Shown in pieces: positions 5,413 to 6,077 of a DNA stretch of 6,077 bases. Position numbers and translations under genes: made by a program. The stretch is taken from positions 1 to 6,077 of the forward strand of contig CAUGKJ010000064.1 of assembly GCA_959600045.1 (NCBI GenBank). The letters run 5' to 3'. Under the pieces are notes generated by a model that saw only the letters and a list, made by a program, of their open reading frames with translations, made no database searches and was not told the origin of the DNA. Each line of letters starts with the position of its first letter. Within the stretch, counting starts at the first letter, position 1. Source of the stretch: an uncultured Haemophilus sp. GTDB lineage: Bacteria; Pseudomonadota; Gammaproteobacteria; Enterobacterales; Pasteurellaceae.

Positions 5413-5841
5413 ATGGCTGATAATTTGAGCATTATTTTGAATAACCAATGTTTTACCTTTCCGGTTCGTGTCTATTATGAGGACACGGATGCTGGCGGAG
5501 TAGTGTATCACGCACGTTACTTACATTTCTTTGAGCGTGCGCGAACTGAATATTTAAGAACGCTTAATTTTTCCCAACAATCATTATTGCAGGAACAACA
5601 ATTAGCTTTTGTGGTCAAAACCATGTCTATTGACTATTGTATTCCGGCAAAATTGGATGATTATCTTATTGTCGAAACGGAAATAACGGCAGTGAAAGGA
5701 GCAACAATTCTCTTTGAACAGCGGTTAGTTCGTGAGGCAGTGGTGTTATCAAAGGCTACTGTTAAGGTAGCCTGTGTTGATCTAGGCAAAATGAAACCTG
5801 TCGCAATTCCTGAAGAATTAAAAGCGGCATTTTTAAAGTAA
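5413..5841 (+). CDS. ybgC: Acyl-CoA thioesterase YbgC of the Tol-Pal cluster
   Basis: YbgC is a cytoplasmic hotdog-fold thioesterase that hydrolyses short-chain acyl-CoA in Haemophilus and is always found at the head of the tol-pal genes; its link to envelope function is still unclear. The 4-hydroxybenzoyl-CoA-thioesterase signature is complete: [18 protein letters not shown] (20-37), with the catalytic Asp26 in DTDAGG and His33, then [11 protein letters not shown] (39-49). The core continues through [11 protein letters not shown] and the C-terminal [12 protein letters not shown]. The start is uncertain. The ATG at 5413 gives 142 residues but has no clear ribosome binding site. A TTG at 5437 has a weak GAG seven bases upstream and would give 134 residues. 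It would place the catalytic Asp at position 18, the number reported for the H. influenzae enzyme. No ATG lies further upstream in frame. tolQ follows after 20 bases. Confidence 0.93.
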   Translation: MADNLSIILNNQCFTFPVRVYYEDTDAGGVVYHARYLHFFERARTEYLRTLNFSQQSLLQEQQLAFVVKTMSIDYCIPAKLDDYLIVETEITAVKGATILFEQRLVREAVVLSKATVKVACVDLGKMKPVAIPEELKAAFLK

Positions 5842-5861
5842 ATAACTTTTCGGAGTATGCA

Positions 5862-6077
5862 ATGACTGCAGAATTGAACTTTTTAGATCTTTTTCTAAAA
5901 GCGAGTATCGTTGTTCAACTTGTAATTGTGATCTTGATTTCGTTCTCAATTATTTCTTGGGCAATCATCATTCAACGTAGCCGTATTTTGACGAGCGCGT
6001 TAAAAGAAGCGAATACTTTTGAGGATCGTTTCTGGTCTGGTGAAGATTTAAATAAACTTTATGATGGTTTATCTAAT
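5862..6077 (+). CDS. tolQ: Tol-Pal system proton channel subunit TolQ, 5' part
   Basis: The first 72 codons of TolQ run off the window edge. TolQ is the MotA/ExbB-family inner-membrane protein that, with TolR, uses the proton-motive force to energise TolA. The system constricts the outer membrane at division and maintains envelope integrity. The visible N-terminus [15 protein letters not shown] is periplasmic. The first transmembrane helix spans about 15-37 and ends WAIIIQRSR. The start of the cytoplasmic domain follows, containing [18 protein letters not shown]. This part looks nearly identical to H. influenzae TolQ as I remember it. GGAG (5852-5855) sits six bases before the ATG. The gene follows ybgC by 20 bases, in the same order as in E. 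coli, and tolR, tolA, tolB and pal are expected beyond the window. Confidence 0.96.
   Translation, partial: MTAELNFLDLFLKASIVVQLVIVILISFSIISWAIIIQRSRILTSALKEANTFEDRFWSGEDLNKLYDGLSN

Noticed and set aside
5327..5450. CATTGGTT (5327-5334) and AACCAATG (5443-5450) as a long-range RNA pairing around the ybgE-ybgC gap
   Set aside because: Eight complementary bases over 100 apart, both inside coding sequence, are expected by chance at this scale and show no flanking pairing.

Overview
The window is a housekeeping stretch of a gammaproteobacterial chromosome, almost certainly from the Pasteurellaceae (Haemophilus/Aggregatibacter type). Three things point there: moderately AT-rich DNA, proteins that align almost residue for residue with known Haemophilus and E. 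coli homologues, and three copies of the 9-bp Haemophilus-type DNA uptake sequence core AAGTGCGGT (1730-1738 plus; 3898-3906 and 5165-5173 minus). The species cannot be fixed from the sequence alone.

Layout: 1-374 is the 3' part of ruvA and 388-1395 is ruvB, the Holliday-junction branch-migration pair. A perfect 30-bp palindrome flanked by T-runs on both strands (1406-1435) is a shared terminator for ruvB and for a convergent minus-strand gene (1451-1762) encoding a small exported protein of unknown function. An AT-rich 459-bp intergenic region (1763-2221) separates this gene from cydA. It carries a perfect FNR box (1914-1927), a LacI/GalR-like operator half-palindrome (2057-2072), and dyads at 2099-2117 and 2155-2183. 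Then follow cydA (2222-3787), cydB (3802-4941), the 32-codon cydX (4953-5051), ybgE (5051-5341), ybgC (5413-5841) and the start of tolQ (5862 to the window edge).

Functionally, cydABX encodes the three subunits of cytochrome bd quinol oxidase, a high-affinity terminal oxidase used when oxygen is low, and an FNR site upstream fits that role. ybgE is the small membrane protein that accompanies cyd operons. ybgC (acyl-CoA thioesterase) and tolQ open the Tol-Pal cell-envelope cluster. The cydABX-ybgE-ybgC-tolQ order is the same as in E. coli. Gene spacing is tight through ybgE (cydX and ybgE overlap by one base), with a 71-bp gap before ybgC that may hold a separate promoter.

I found no previously undescribed system. 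The points most worth a second look are regulatory or evolutionary: a terminator-like hairpin inside the first codons of ybgE, the three uptake sequences all read in frame as Thr-Ala-Leu, the operator-like dyads in the cydA leader, the uncharacterised exported protein, and the uncertain ybgC start.
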